A DNA stretch of 64,000 bases from Roseovarius confluentis (GTDB taxonomy: Bacteria; Pseudomonadota; Alphaproteobacteria; Rhodobacterales; Rhodobacteraceae), in assembly GCF_002917925.1 (NCBI RefSeq), contig NZ_PPFE01000014.1:1-64000 (forward strand). Reading direction: 5' to 3'. How positions within the stretch are numbered: position 1 is the stretch's first letter; the number at the start of each line of letters is the position of its first letter. The position numbers and the translations under genes were made by a program. The notes under the pieces were generated by a model that was not told the origin of the DNA, searched no databases, and saw only the letters and a program-made list of their open reading frames with translations. Below, in pieces: positions 8,281 through 17,153 of this stretch.

Positions 8281-9252
8281 ATGAGTTGGAACCCGACGCA
8301 GAACCCCGATTGTCCCGATGCCGCTGGGCTGGAGGGCATAGAAACGCTGATCATCCCGCGCGCGCGGGACCTGGGCGGCTTCGAGGTGCGGCGCGCGTTG
8401 CCGAGCCCCGAGCGGCAGATGGTCGGCCCGTTCATCTTTTTCGACCAGATGGGGCCGGCGGAGTTCATCACCGAGGGCGGGATCGACGTGCGGCCGCATC
8501 CGCATATCGGGCTGGGGACAGTGACGTATCTGTACCAGGGCGAGTTCGAACATCGCGACAGTTTGGGCACGCACCAGATGATCTATCCCGGCGAGGTGAA
8601 CTGGATGCTGGCGGGGCAGGGCGTGACCCACTCGGAACGCACCAGCGAGGAGACGCGGGGCACGCGGCATAACCTCTTTGGCATCCAGACATGGATTGCC
8701 TTGCCAGAGGACCGCGAGGACATGGCGCCGGATTTCGAGCATCACAAGGAGGCGGCGCTGCCGTTCCTGAACGATGGCGGCGCGGAGGTGCGGTTGATCC
8801 TGGGCACGGGCTGGGGTGAAAAGAGCCCGGTGACGATGCAGTCGGAGATCTTCTATGCCGATGCGGTGCTGGCGCCGGGGGCGACTTTTCCGCTGCCCGA
8901 CGAGCACGAGGACCGAGGGCTGTACGTGACGCAAGGCAGCGTGGAGATCGCGGGCGAGGTGTTCGAGGCAGGCCGGATGATGGTGTTCCGCCCCGGCGAC
9001 CGGATGAGCGTGAAGGCGGGGCCGCAAGGCGCGCGGGTGATGGCGCTGGGCGGTGAGACGTTTAACGGGCCAAGGTATATCTGGTGGAATTTCGTGTCGT
9101 CCGATGTCGAGAAGATCGAGGCGGCAAAGAAAGCGTGGAAGGCGGCGGATTGGGACGGCGGACCGTTCAGGCTACCGCCGGGGGATGCTGACGAGTTCAT
9201 CCCCATCACGGACGACATGGAGCGGATGAAGGTGAAGCGGCCCAAGGGGTAG
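8281..9252 (+). CDS. Pirin family protein
   Basis: 323 residues, bicupin. The N-terminal cupin shows GPFIFFDQMGPAEF, RPHPHIGLGTVTYLYQGEFEHRDSLG and GQGVTHSE, which supply the metal-binding His-x-His and later His/Glu of pirins. Some bacterial pirins are quercetin dioxygenases and others are redox sensors. Its place 14 bp after the hydrolase and downstream of a ring-cleaving dioxygenase favours a role with quinones or flavonoid-like aromatics. It ends before a hairpin at 9266. Confidence 0.9.
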   Translation: MSWNPTQNPDCPDAAGLEGIETLIIPRARDLGGFEVRRALPSPERQMVGPFIFFDQMGPAEFITEGGIDVRPHPHIGLGTVTYLYQGEFEHRDSLGTHQMIYPGEVNWMLAGQGVTHSERTSEETRGTRHNLFGIQTWIALPEDREDMAPDFEHHKEAALPFLNDGGAEVRLILGTGWGEKSPVTMQSEIFYADAVLAPGATFPLPDEHEDRGLYVTQGSVEIAGEVFEAGRMMVFRPGDRMSVKAGPQGARVMALGGETFNGPRYIWWNFVSSDVEKIEAAKKAWKAADWDGGPFRLPPGDADEFIPITDDMERMKVKRPKG

Positions 9253-9265
9253 AGCGTGCGGACGT

Positions 9266-9289
9266 GGTGGGGTGGAACCCCACCCTACG
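9266..9289. repeat. Hairpin repeat with CCTACG tail (copy 2), possible bidirectional terminator
   Basis: GGTGGGGT - GGA - ACCCCACC, a perfect 8-bp stem, then CTACG. It is the same design as the hairpin at 1614. It fills the 43-bp gap between two convergent genes, so it could stop transcription both ways, though no T-tract follows. Confidence 0.55.
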
Positions 9290-9295
9290 CAGCGT

Positions 9296-10639
9296 TCAGT
9301 AGAGCTTGATCGCGCCGGAGGTTTCGTCCGGCTCGGGCGTTTTTCCGGCGATGACCGAGGCGACGGACTGGTCGAGGATATCGTCCTCGGCCTTGCGCAG
9401 GCGGGTCAGCAGGTCGGGCAGGGTGCCGGTGGTGCCCGCCACCTGCTCCAGCGAGGGGCGGTCGCTCATGTCGCGGGTGCGACCGAGGCTGAGCCCGATG
9501 TCGCGGGCCAGTTCGGCCACGGTGACCCGGTGCAGGTCGCGCGAGAGACAAAGTTCGCCGTCCTCGGTTTCGACGATGTAGTTGGCCTCGAGCAGGGCCT
9601 CCACCGTGGAGTCACGCGCCAAGAGCGGCACGGCTTCGGCGAGGTCGTCATGGCTGAGCGACTGGCCATTCGGCGCCAGCCGGACCAGCGCGGCAAGAAG
9701 GGCGACGGCGACTTGCAGCGTTTCGGCGGGGGTGAGCGGACCGCCCGAGAGCGAGTCGCGGCGGCGCCACCAGTCGGGAAAGGAGGCGGTGAGCACGGCA
9801 CCGAGGATGATCACCGTCCAGGAAGAATAGATCCAGATCAGGAAGATCGGGAATACCGCGACGGCGCCGTAGATCGTGGAATAGGTCGCGGAAGAGGTAA
9901 CGAAGGTGTTGAACCCCCATTGCAGCAGTTGGAAGGCGACCGCGGCGAAGGCGCCGCCGATGAGCGCGTTGCGGACCTTGACCTGCACGGCGGGCACGAC
10001 GCAGTAGAGCAGGGTGAAGACGAAGGTCGTGTTGACCACCGCGAGCACCGTGCGGGGCCAGTCCGAGCGCAGGTTGAGCGACGGCAGGTAGCCCGTGTCC
10101 TTGGCCCAGTCCTGAAGCGGGCGCATGACGTCGGTGGTCAGCGTGAAGCTGGCCCCGATCAGGAGCGGCCCCATGGTCAGGACCGCCCAGAAGGTCAGCA
10201 GCCGCACATGCAGGGGACGGGGCCGGGCGACGCGCCAGATGCTGTTGAGCGTGGCCTCGATGGTGGCCAGAAGCAGCACGGCGGTGACCGGCAGGGCAAT
10301 GATGCCCGCCACGGTCAAGTCACTGGCGTTGCTGGTGAAATCCGAGATGTAGGTGCGCACGTCCGAACCGACTTCGGGGATGAGGATGCCGAAGAACATT
10401 TCCTGCATGCGGATCTTGACCGGATCGAAGGCGGGAAAGCCCGAGAGCACGGCGAAGGCGATGACGAGAAGCGGCACCAGCGCCAACAGGGTGGAGTAGG
10501 TGAGCGCGCCCGCCGCCTGGGTCAGGCCGTCATTCACGAAGCGGCGCATGGCGAAATAGAAGAAGCTTCCGATATCCTTGAGGATGTCGATCGGGCTGGT
10601 TTCGCGCCAGTATTCCAGACGGGATTTCTTGTTCGCCAT
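9296..10639 (-). CDS. YihY/virulence factor BrkB family membrane protein
   Basis: 447 residues from ATG 10639 (MANKKSRLEYWRET); the longer open frame to 10906 runs through an extragenic repeat and was rejected. The core has about six membrane segments with the family hallmarks AAGALTYSTLLALVPLLV and YGAVAVFPIFLIWIYSSW. A soluble C-terminal tail of about 130 residues looks helical. The family was once mislabelled ribonuclease BN; its transport or envelope function is unknown. Monocistronic by context. Confidence 0.88.
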   Translation of the reverse strand: MANKKSRLEYWRETSPIDILKDIGSFFYFAMRRFVNDGLTQAAGALTYSTLLALVPLLVIAFAVLSGFPAFDPVKIRMQEMFFGILIPEVGSDVRTYISDFTSNASDLTVAGIIALPVTAVLLLATIEATLNSIWRVARPRPLHVRLLTFWAVLTMGPLLIGASFTLTTDVMRPLQDWAKDTGYLPSLNLRSDWPRTVLAVVNTTFVFTLLYCVVPAVQVKVRNALIGGAFAAVAFQLLQWGFNTFVTSSATYSTIYGAVAVFPIFLIWIYSSWTVIILGAVLTASFPDWWRRRDSLSGGPLTPAETLQVAVALLAALVRLAPNGQSLSHDDLAEAVPLLARDSTVEALLEANYIVETEDGELCLSRDLHRVTVAELARDIGLSLGRTRDMSDRPSLEQVAGTTGTLPDLLTRLRKAEDDILDQSVASVIAGKTPEPDETSGAIKLY

Positions 10640-10740
10640 ATCGGGGAGATAGCATAGGTCCCGGACATCGTCTTTCAAACCGATGGCCTGACAGCGGCGA
10701 TTTCCGCAAAGCGTGGGCTTTGAGACACCCTGGGGTTGAG

Positions 10741-10779
10741 GTCCCGGGTCAGGCCCGGGACGGGTGGCGCGTAGGGCGG
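10741..10779. repeat. GC-rich palindromic repeat, extragenic partial copy
   Basis: GTCCCGGG - TCAGG - CCCGGGAC, an 8-bp perfect stem with 5-base loop, followed by GGGTGG and CGTAGGGCGG. The same stem-loop appears at 23397-23417 (same TCAGG loop) and, inverted, at 29662-29682. Here only one of the two hairpins of those longer copies is recognisable. It lies between the GMC oxidoreductase gene and the YihY gene, both minus strand. Confidence 0.7.
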
Positions 10780-10809
10780 TGTCCCTTGTTTTTTGCCCGG
10801 TCGGCGGGC

Positions 10810-12405
10810 TCAGGCGTCTTCCAGCACGAGTTCGGCGCATTTCTCTCCGATCATGATCGCGGGGGCGTTGGTGTTGCCCGAGACGATTTCCGGCATGATG
10901 GAGCAATCGGCCACGCGCAGGCCCGTCAGCCCATGCACGCGCAGGCGGGCATCGACGACGGCATTCGCATCGTCGCCCATCTTGCAGGTGCCGGTGGGAT
11001 GGTAGATCGAGACCGAATTGTTGCGCGCCCAGTCGAGCGTGGCGGCGTCGTCGTCCATGCCGAGGTCACCCGAGGGCCGGAATTCCTCGGCGATCTTGGT
11101 CGACAGGGGCGCGTGGCGGGCGATTCTGCGGGCGATCTTGACGCCCTCGGTGAGGGTGCGGCAGTCGAGGTCGGTCGACAGGTAATGCGGGTGGATCTTG
11201 GGATAGGTCTTGGGGTCGGGGCCGTTCAGACGGATCTCGCCGCGGCTTTCGGGCCGCAACTGGCAGACTGACATGGTGAAGGCCGAGAAGGGATGCACGC
11301 CCTCACCGGGGCTGTCGGCGGACCACGGCTGGACATGGAACTGGATGTCGGGGGTTTCCACGTCGGGGCGCGTCTTGAGAAAGCCGGTGGCGAGGCTGGC
11401 GGCCATGGTCATCGGGCCGGCGCGGAACAGCGCGTATTTCAGCGCGATTCGGGCCTGCGAGGCGAGGCTGCGGACCTCGTCGTTCAGCGTGGGTTCGTTG
11501 CACTTGAAGACAAGGCGGGCTTGCAGGTGGTCCTGCAGGTTGCGACCCACGCCGGGCAGGGCGTGGTGCGGCGTGATGCCGTTTTCCTTGAGGTGGTCGG
11601 GGTCGCCGAGGCCCGACAGCATGAGGATCTGCGGACTGTTGATGGCGCCGCCCGACAGGATGACCTCGCGGGTTGCGCCGATGGTCTGCAACTGGCCGCC
11701 CTTGTCGCGGTACTCGACGCCGGTGACGCGCTTGCCGTCGAGAAGCACGCGGGTGACTTGCGCGTGGGTGACGATGTTCAGGTTCTTGCGGTCGCGGATG
11801 GGGCGCAGGTAGGCCACCGCCGCGCTGCATCGGCGGCCGTTGCGGGTGGTGAGCTGGAAATAGCCCACGCCCTCTTGATCTTCGCCGTTGTAATCGGGGT
11901 TGAACGGGTAGCCTGCCGTCTGGGCGGCGGCGACCCAGGCGTCGCAGATGGGGCGCTGGATGCGCATGTTGGACACCGAAAGCGGCCCGGCGTCGCCGTG
12001 GTACGCGTCGGCGCCGCGCTCGTTGTTTTCGGCCCGTTTGAAAAGGGGAAGGACATCGTCCCAGCCCCAGCCGGTGTTGCCCATCTGGCGCCAGCGGTCG
12101 TAGTCCTGCGGCTGGCCGCGGACGTAGAGAAGCCCGTTGAGCGAGGACGACCCGCCCAGCACCTTGCCGCGCGGCCAGTCGATGGCGCGACCGTTGAGGC
12201 CCGGGTCGGGTTCCGTCCGGTAGCACCAGTCGACCGTGGGGTTGTGCATCGTCTTGAAGTACCCGACGGGGATGTGGATCCACGGATTTCGGTCGGGCGG
12301 GCCTGCCTCGAGCAGCGTCACGCGCACCTTGGGGTCCTTGCTGAGCCGGTTGGCCAGGACGCAGCCCGCAGAGCCCGCGCCAACGATCACGTAATCGGTA
12401 TTCAC
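10810..12405 (-). CDS. GMC-family FAD oxidoreductase (choline dehydrogenase-like)
   Basis: 531 residues from GTG 12405. The ATG at 12420 overlaps the GGGAGG that is correctly spaced (7 bases) for the GTG, so the GTG is the better start. FAD motif DYVIVGAGSAGCVLANRLS is at the N-terminus; the GMC signatures WPRGKVLGGSSSLNGLLYVRG and GAINSPQILMLSG follow, and the C-terminal catalytic region has SIYHPTGTCKMG and GNTNAPAIMIGEK. It oxidises an alcohol, which one is unknown. It is divergent from a TRAP transporter, so the pair may take up and oxidise the same compound. Confidence 0.88.
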   Translation of the reverse strand: MNTDYVIVGAGSAGCVLANRLSKDPKVRVTLLEAGPPDRNPWIHIPVGYFKTMHNPTVDWCYRTEPDPGLNGRAIDWPRGKVLGGSSSLNGLLYVRGQPQDYDRWRQMGNTGWGWDDVLPLFKRAENNERGADAYHGDAGPLSVSNMRIQRPICDAWVAAAQTAGYPFNPDYNGEDQEGVGYFQLTTRNGRRCSAAVAYLRPIRDRKNLNIVTHAQVTRVLLDGKRVTGVEYRDKGGQLQTIGATREVILSGGAINSPQILMLSGLGDPDHLKENGITPHHALPGVGRNLQDHLQARLVFKCNEPTLNDEVRSLASQARIALKYALFRAGPMTMAASLATGFLKTRPDVETPDIQFHVQPWSADSPGEGVHPFSAFTMSVCQLRPESRGEIRLNGPDPKTYPKIHPHYLSTDLDCRTLTEGVKIARRIARHAPLSTKIAEEFRPSGDLGMDDDAATLDWARNNSVSIYHPTGTCKMGDDANAVVDARLRVHGLTGLRVADCSIMPEIVSGNTNAPAIMIGEKCAELVLEDA

Positions 12406-12510
12406 CAGTTTTCCTCCCATTTCACGAAAAAACTCTATGCAGAACGGGAAAGCTATTCTAGTGTTTTTTGAAACGATACGTCTCAAAAGTTGTCAAAATG
12501 GGAGGATTAA

Positions 12511-13743
12511 ATGGCAATTTATGACCGAGTGAAGGGCGTTTCGCGCCGGGATTTTTTCAAGATAGCAGGGACTTACGGCATGAGCTCGACGCTCTTGGCG
12601 GCGGGTGCCTTTGGTGGCGCGATGACGTCGGCGAACTTGGCCCGTGCGGCGGAATCGACCTACGAGAGGCGATTCTCGAAAGAGGCCAAGCACACGCTGA
12701 AGTTCGGTGCGTCGGGTTTCAACCCGCAGAACCTGCTGATCGAGCGGGCGGGCGCGCTTGAATTCGCGCGTGACCTTGAAAGCCGCACGGACGGCGAGAT
12801 TCGCGTCGAGTTTATCGGCAACAACCAGATCTGCGGCCAGCTGAGCTGTGTCGAGAAGACCCAGCAGGGCATCATCGACATCTATGCCGCGTCGACCCAG
12901 AACTCGGCCGGCGGCGCGCCCTATCTGAACGTGCTGGATTATGCCTACATGTTCCCCGGCCGGGCGTCGCAGTACCACTTCCTTTACAGTCCCGAGTCTC
13001 AGCGCATCCTGCGCGACCCGCTGGAAAAGCGGCACGGGCTGAAATTCCTGTTCTCGCACTGTGAATTGCGGGGCATCCAGTTGGGTCTGTCATGGGAGGA
13101 CAAGCCGACGGTGACCAAGCTGGAGGAGCTTTTCGGCACCAAGAACCGGGTCACGGGCACGCAGCTGGGCCGGATCGCCATGCAGGCGCTGAACCTCAAC
13201 CCGGTGCCGGTGGCATGGGAAGAGACGCTGGACGGGCTGAAGCAGGGCCTGATCGACGGGGCGGAGACCTGGGCCTCGGCCGTGGCTTATGCCAACATGT
13301 CTCCGGTGGTCAGCCAGTGTGTCGACCTGAAGTTTTTCTGCGGGACCGAGCACACGTCGATGAGCGCGAGCGTCTTCGACGGGCTGGACGCGCATCTGCA
13401 GGAGGCCGTGATGGAAAGCGCCTACTGGGCGCAGACCCATGTGCAGGCGGCGAACGAGGCGGCTTTGGTCAAGACCGTCGGATTCTCGGACCCGCAGCTG
13501 CCGAACACGATCTTTGCCGAGAACAACGTGCGCAACGCGTTCCTGGCAGACGACCAGATCAAGATGGCCGAGGAAATGTGTTCGCCGGAATACCAGCCGG
13601 ACCTGTGGGCCGACTGGCGCGAGCGCCTGAACAACTGGGCCGGTGGCATCGATACCTATCAGGAAATCTATGACATCGCACGCGAGGTCCCCGCGGACAT
13701 GCTGCCCGAGAATGTCGAGCCGCGTCGCTGGTGGAAATCCTGA
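12511..13743 (+). CDS. TRAP transporter substrate-binding protein, DctP family
   Basis: 410 residues. The N-terminus SRRDFFKIAG followed by a hydrophobic stretch ending near Ala-Arg-Ala is a twin-arginine (Tat) signal, unusual but known for TRAP binding proteins. The mature part fits the DctP fold with the characteristic central region GTQLGRIAMQALNLNPVPV. It captures an organic acid or similar solute in the periplasm for the DctQM permease downstream. ATG is preceded by GGGAGG. A strong hairpin after the stop probably lets the binding protein be made in excess over the permease. Confidence 0.92.
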   Translation: MAIYDRVKGVSRRDFFKIAGTYGMSSTLLAAGAFGGAMTSANLARAAESTYERRFSKEAKHTLKFGASGFNPQNLLIERAGALEFARDLESRTDGEIRVEFIGNNQICGQLSCVEKTQQGIIDIYAASTQNSAGGAPYLNVLDYAYMFPGRASQYHFLYSPESQRILRDPLEKRHGLKFLFSHCELRGIQLGLSWEDKPTVTKLEELFGTKNRVTGTQLGRIAMQALNLNPVPVAWEETLDGLKQGLIDGAETWASAVAYANMSPVVSQCVDLKFFCGTEHTSMSASVFDGLDAHLQEAVMESAYWAQTHVQAANEAALVKTVGFSDPQLPNTIFAENNVRNAFLADDQIKMAEEMCSPEYQPDLWADWRERLNNWAGGIDTYQEIYDIAREVPADMLPENVEPRRWWKS

Positions 13744-13759
13744 TACTGACTTAAGAAAA

Positions 13760-13793
13760 ATATCGCCGGCCCCCTGACCCGGGCCGGCGATAT
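13760..13793 (+). terminator. Perfect 13-bp hairpin between dctP and dctQ (attenuator / mRNA stabiliser)
   Basis: ATATCGCCGGCCC - 8-base loop CCTGACCC - GGGCCGGCGATAT. No T-run follows, and dctQM lies 53 bp further on the same strand, so it is more likely a partial terminator or 3' stabiliser that raises dctP mRNA relative to the permease than a full stop. Confidence 0.7.
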
Positions 13794-13845
13794 GCGGTCA
13801 GGACCGGCGTGATAGGCCGGAAGTCAACGAAAATGGGAGGGCGTC

Positions 13846-14514
13846 ATGTCGATCTTGTCCGACGTGGGAGCAATTTTCTCTGCTGTCGCATCGAACGATG
13901 CGTGGATGATCCGGGAAGCGCTGAGTGCCGATGCGGCGTGGTACCTTGGAACGGCGGTGGCCTTGGTCGGGGGGCTGGCTCTGGCGGGGATGTACCGCGC
14001 GCTGCCTTTCGTCGAGCGGCACCTGGAGCGCACGATCATGGTGGTGGCTTACCTGGCGGTGGCGTTCATCATTTTCTGGGGCGTGATCGACCGCTTTATC
14101 TTTTCCAACCAGCAGCCGTGGTCGACGACGATCCCGCCCTTGCTGTTCATGATCATGGCGTGGTTCGGTGCGACCTATAACGTCGCGCTGCGCACGCATC
14201 TGAGTTTTTCCGAATTCCGCAGCCGGATGCCGCGGCCTGCGCAGTTCGCCTGCCTGATGCTGGACGCGGTGCTGTGGTTCACATTCTCGGTGATCGTGAT
14301 GGTCACAACGGCGCGGGCCGCGGCCCTGTCGGCGTCGAATTTCCAGATCGTGCTGGGCACGGACAATACCCTGCAATGGTGGTTCCTGATCACCGCGCCC
14401 ATCGCGTTTCTGCTGATGGCGGCGCGGACGTTTCAGAACCTGTTCGAGGATATCGCCAACTGGCGGTCGGGCCGGCCGCTGATCAAGCAAGCCGTGATCG
14501 GGGGGGACGTATGA
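13846..14514 (+). CDS. TRAP transporter small permease, DctQ family
   Basis: 222 residues with four predicted membrane helices (about 37-57, 65-88, 140-165 and 183-203), preceded by GGGAGG. A little longer than typical DctQ. It pairs with the large DctM subunit, whose ATG overlaps its TGA by four bases. The helix MVVAYLAVAFIIFWGVIDRF is typical of the family. Substrate unknown. Confidence 0.88.
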   Translation: MSILSDVGAIFSAVASNDAWMIREALSADAAWYLGTAVALVGGLALAGMYRALPFVERHLERTIMVVAYLAVAFIIFWGVIDRFIFSNQQPWSTTIPPLLFMIMAWFGATYNVALRTHLSFSEFRSRMPRPAQFACLMLDAVLWFTFSVIVMVTTARAAALSASNFQIVLGTDNTLQWWFLITAPIAFLLMAARTFQNLFEDIANWRSGRPLIKQAVIGGDV

Positions 14515-15872
14515 TGACCGATGGCACCCTCATTACGCTGATTTCACTGGGCGTGACGTTCCTGTTCATGCTGGGCGTGCCGGTGTTCCTGGTGATCGCC
14601 TACTGGGTGATCGGGTGCAGCTTCGTGCTGAACCTGACGCTGGACAACCTTGGCGCTGAACTGCTCAACGTCTTCAACAAGGGGTTTGCCCTGTTGGCGA
14701 TGCCGCTGTTCATCCTGACCGGGGACCTGATCAACAAGTCGGGGATCGCACGACGATTGTCCGATTTCGCCTATGCCTGTCTTGGGTGGTTACGCGGCGG
14801 TCTGGCCATGGCGAGCCTTGGGGCCTGCGGGCTGTTCGCCGCGATTTCGGGGTCGAACTCGGCCACCACGGCGACCATCGGTTCGATGCTGCATCCCGAG
14901 ATGGTGAAAGGCGGCTATGACGAGCGGTTCTCGGCGGCCACCGCCGCCGCAGGTGGTACGGTGGGGATCATCATCCCGCCGTCGATCATCTTCATCGTCT
15001 ACGGCTTTCTGATGAACCTGCCGATCTCGGACCTGTTCGTGGCGGGGATCCTGCCCGGCGCGCTGATGGTGTTCGGCATGCAGTTCGCCTGCTGGATCAT
15101 CTGCCGGATGAACGGCTGGGGCTACCTGATCCCGCTCCAACTGAACCGGGTGCTGAAGACGGCGTTCGGCGCATGGCTGGGGTTTTTTGCGATCGGGCTG
15201 GTGCTGTGGGGCATCTATACCGGCAAGTTCTCTCCGACCGAGGCGGCGGGCGTGACGGTTGGCTTCTGCATCATCGCGGGCCTGCTGAGCTGGGTGGTGA
15301 GCCGGATCTTCCGGGTCAGGAGCGACAGGCCGTGGGAGGAACGGTCCTATGCGTCGATGTTGGTGGTTGAAGGGTTCACCATTCCTGAAATCCCGGGCAT
15401 CGTCATGCGCTCGGCCCAGATCACGGGAATCCTCGCGCCGCTCATCGCCATCTCGGTGGTGATGCAACAGATCCTGTCGCTGTTGGGTGCGCAGGAAGTG
15501 ATCGGCACGTTCCTGACCTCGATGGGCGGCTATTACCCGGTGCTGTTCACCGCGATGCTGATCGTGTTCTTTTCGGGCATGATCCTGGAATCGCTGCCGG
15601 TCACGATCATCCTGGCGCCTATTCTTGCGCCGATTGCGGCCAGCGTGGGTGTCGATCCGGTGCATTTCTCGGTGATCTTCCTGGTGGGCGCGTCGATCGG
15701 GTTCATTACGCCGCCCTATGGGCTTAACCTTTACGTCGCATCCGGCGTGACGGGGGTGCCGTACTTCCGCTTGCTGAAGTATACCGTGCCGTATCTTGTC
15801 GCCTTGATCAGTGTCTGGGTTCTGGTGTCTGTTGTCCCCGAACTTGCGCTGGTCTTGTTGCCGAACAGGTAG
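14511..15872 (+). CDS. TRAP transporter large permease, DctM family
   Basis: 453 residues from ATG 14511 inside the ATGATG at the end of dctQ (4-base overlap, translational coupling). Twelve or more hydrophobic segments; family motifs AMPLFILTGDLINKSGIA and GTVGIIIPPSIIFIVYGF are clear. It is the ion-coupled transport channel of the TRAP system. The IclR regulator gene follows 12 bp later, and so belongs to the same unit. Confidence 0.93.
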   Translation: MMTDGTLITLISLGVTFLFMLGVPVFLVIAYWVIGCSFVLNLTLDNLGAELLNVFNKGFALLAMPLFILTGDLINKSGIARRLSDFAYACLGWLRGGLAMASLGACGLFAAISGSNSATTATIGSMLHPEMVKGGYDERFSAATAAAGGTVGIIIPPSIIFIVYGFLMNLPISDLFVAGILPGALMVFGMQFACWIICRMNGWGYLIPLQLNRVLKTAFGAWLGFFAIGLVLWGIYTGKFSPTEAAGVTVGFCIIAGLLSWVVSRIFRVRSDRPWEERSYASMLVVEGFTIPEIPGIVMRSAQITGILAPLIAISVVMQQILSLLGAQEVIGTFLTSMGGYYPVLFTAMLIVFFSGMILESLPVTIILAPILAPIAASVGVDPVHFSVIFLVGASIGFITPPYGLNLYVASGVTGVPYFRLLKYTVPYLVALISVWVLVSVVPELALVLLPNR

Positions 15873-15884
15873 GAAAGACGTGAC

Positions 15885-16658
15885 ATGCCCGACGATCAAT
15901 CAGAAGACGGAAAGTACCTGATCCCTACCAACCTGCGCCTGCTGGTGCTGCTTGAAGAGGTGGCGAAGGCGGGCGTACCGGTGGCGCCGTCGACGCTGGT
16001 CGCGGCGCTGGGCCTGCCGAAGCCGACGGTGCATAGGTTGCTGAGCACGGCGGAGGCGGAGGGGTATTTGCAGCGCGATGTCGACGGGCGCTCGTTCGGG
16101 CCGGGCAAGAGGTTGCGGACACTGGCGATCAACACGCTGTCGTCGCAGCGCATCCGCACCGAGCGGCTGATGATCATGAAGGGGCTGGCCGAGGATGTGG
16201 GCGAGACCTGCAACCTGGCGGCGCCGGGACGGTACGGGATGGTGTATCTCGACCGGGTCGAGACGCATTGGCCGCTGCGCATCCAGTTGCCGGTGGGCAC
16301 GCAGGTGCCGTTCAATTGTACCGCCAGCGGCAAGATGTACCTGTCATCGCTGCGCACCGACAAGCTGTCCCGGCTGTTGCAGAACCTGGACATGCCGCGG
16401 CGGACCGAACGGTCGCTGACCGATGCGGATGCGCTTATGGCGGAGCTGGCGCGCATCAGGGAGCGGAATTATTCGACCGACAACGAGGAATTCATGGACG
16501 ACATGACCGCCGTTGCGGTGCCGATCCGGGACGATCAGAACCGGCTGGTGACGACCTTGTCGCTGCACTCTCCGATCCAGCGGTGCAGCCTGTCGGACCT
16601 AGAGGCTTACCTGCCGCGCCTGCGCGAGGCGGCGCGGCAGTTGGAAGACCTGATCTGA
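15885..16658 (+). CDS. IclR-family transcriptional regulator
   Basis: 257 residues. Winged helix at about 15-75 (TLVAALGLPKPTVHRLLSTAEAEGYL as the recognition region in two parts), then the IclR ligand-binding domain (GETCNLAAPGRYGMVYLDRVE; CTASGKMYLSS). It follows the TRAP genes by 12 bp, and so probably controls this transporter and perhaps the divergent GMC oxidoreductase. Effector unknown. Confidence 0.9.
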   Translation: MPDDQSEDGKYLIPTNLRLLVLLEEVAKAGVPVAPSTLVAALGLPKPTVHRLLSTAEAEGYLQRDVDGRSFGPGKRLRTLAINTLSSQRIRTERLMIMKGLAEDVGETCNLAAPGRYGMVYLDRVETHWPLRIQLPVGTQVPFNCTASGKMYLSSLRTDKLSRLLQNLDMPRRTERSLTDADALMAELARIRERNYSTDNEEFMDDMTAVAVPIRDDQNRLVTTLSLHSPIQRCSLSDLEAYLPRLREAARQLEDLI

Positions 16659-16725
16659 GGACGGACTGGGCGGCCTGACGGGGGCGGGGATGCGCCGCCG
16701 AAGATCGCCCTGCGGCCCTCGTGGA

Positions 16726-17133
16726 TCAGGCTTTCTTGTCTTCTGGGAATTCGACCGGACCGCCCTGGTCGGCCCAGGTGGAGAAGCCCTCGCGCAGGTG
16801 CGAAGCCTCGAACCCCATGTCCTGAAGCGCGGCTGTGGCCAGCGCCGAGCGCCAACCGGACGCGCAATGCAGCACGTAGCGCTTGCCGGGTTGGGCGAAG
16901 ACGTCGCGGTGATAGGGGCTTTCGGGGTCGACCCAGAATTCGAGCATCCCGCGCGGGGCATGAACACTGCCGGGGATGAAGCCGCTGCGCTGGCGTTCGC
17001 GCACGTCGCGGATATCGACGATCACGAGATCGGGGTCTTCGTGCTGCGCGATCAGGTCCTTCGTTTCGACCTCTTGGATGCGGGCGCGGGCGTCGGCGAC
17101 CATCTGGGCGGCGGTTGTCTTGAGTTGGGTCAT
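16726..17133 (-). CDS. Rhodanese-like domain protein
   Basis: 135 residues from ATG 17133, chosen because AAAGGAG precedes it. A single rhodanese domain with the active-site loop CASGWRSA (catalytic Cys present) and the N-terminal VIVDIRDVRERQRSGFIPGSVHAPRG split across the usual strands. It would transfer sulfur from thiosulfate or a persulfide in the cytoplasm. The 73-residue gene upstream is on the same strand, 20 bp away. Confidence 0.9.
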   Translation of the reverse strand: MTQLKTTAAQMVADARARIQEVETKDLIAQHEDPDLVIVDIRDVRERQRSGFIPGSVHAPRGMLEFWVDPESPYHRDVFAQPGKRYVLHCASGWRSALATAALQDMGFEASHLREGFSTWADQGGPVEFPEDKKA

Positions 17134-17153
17134 CAAAGCTCCTTTGGGGGCGT

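Noticed and set aside
10640..10906. N-terminal extension of the YihY protein
   Set aside because: It translates the extragenic palindromic repeat and the end of the GMC gene region; the family starts near Met at 10639.
16659..16725. Possible terminator between the convergent IclR and rhodanese genes
   Set aside because: GC-rich but I could not find a convincing stem with a T-tract.
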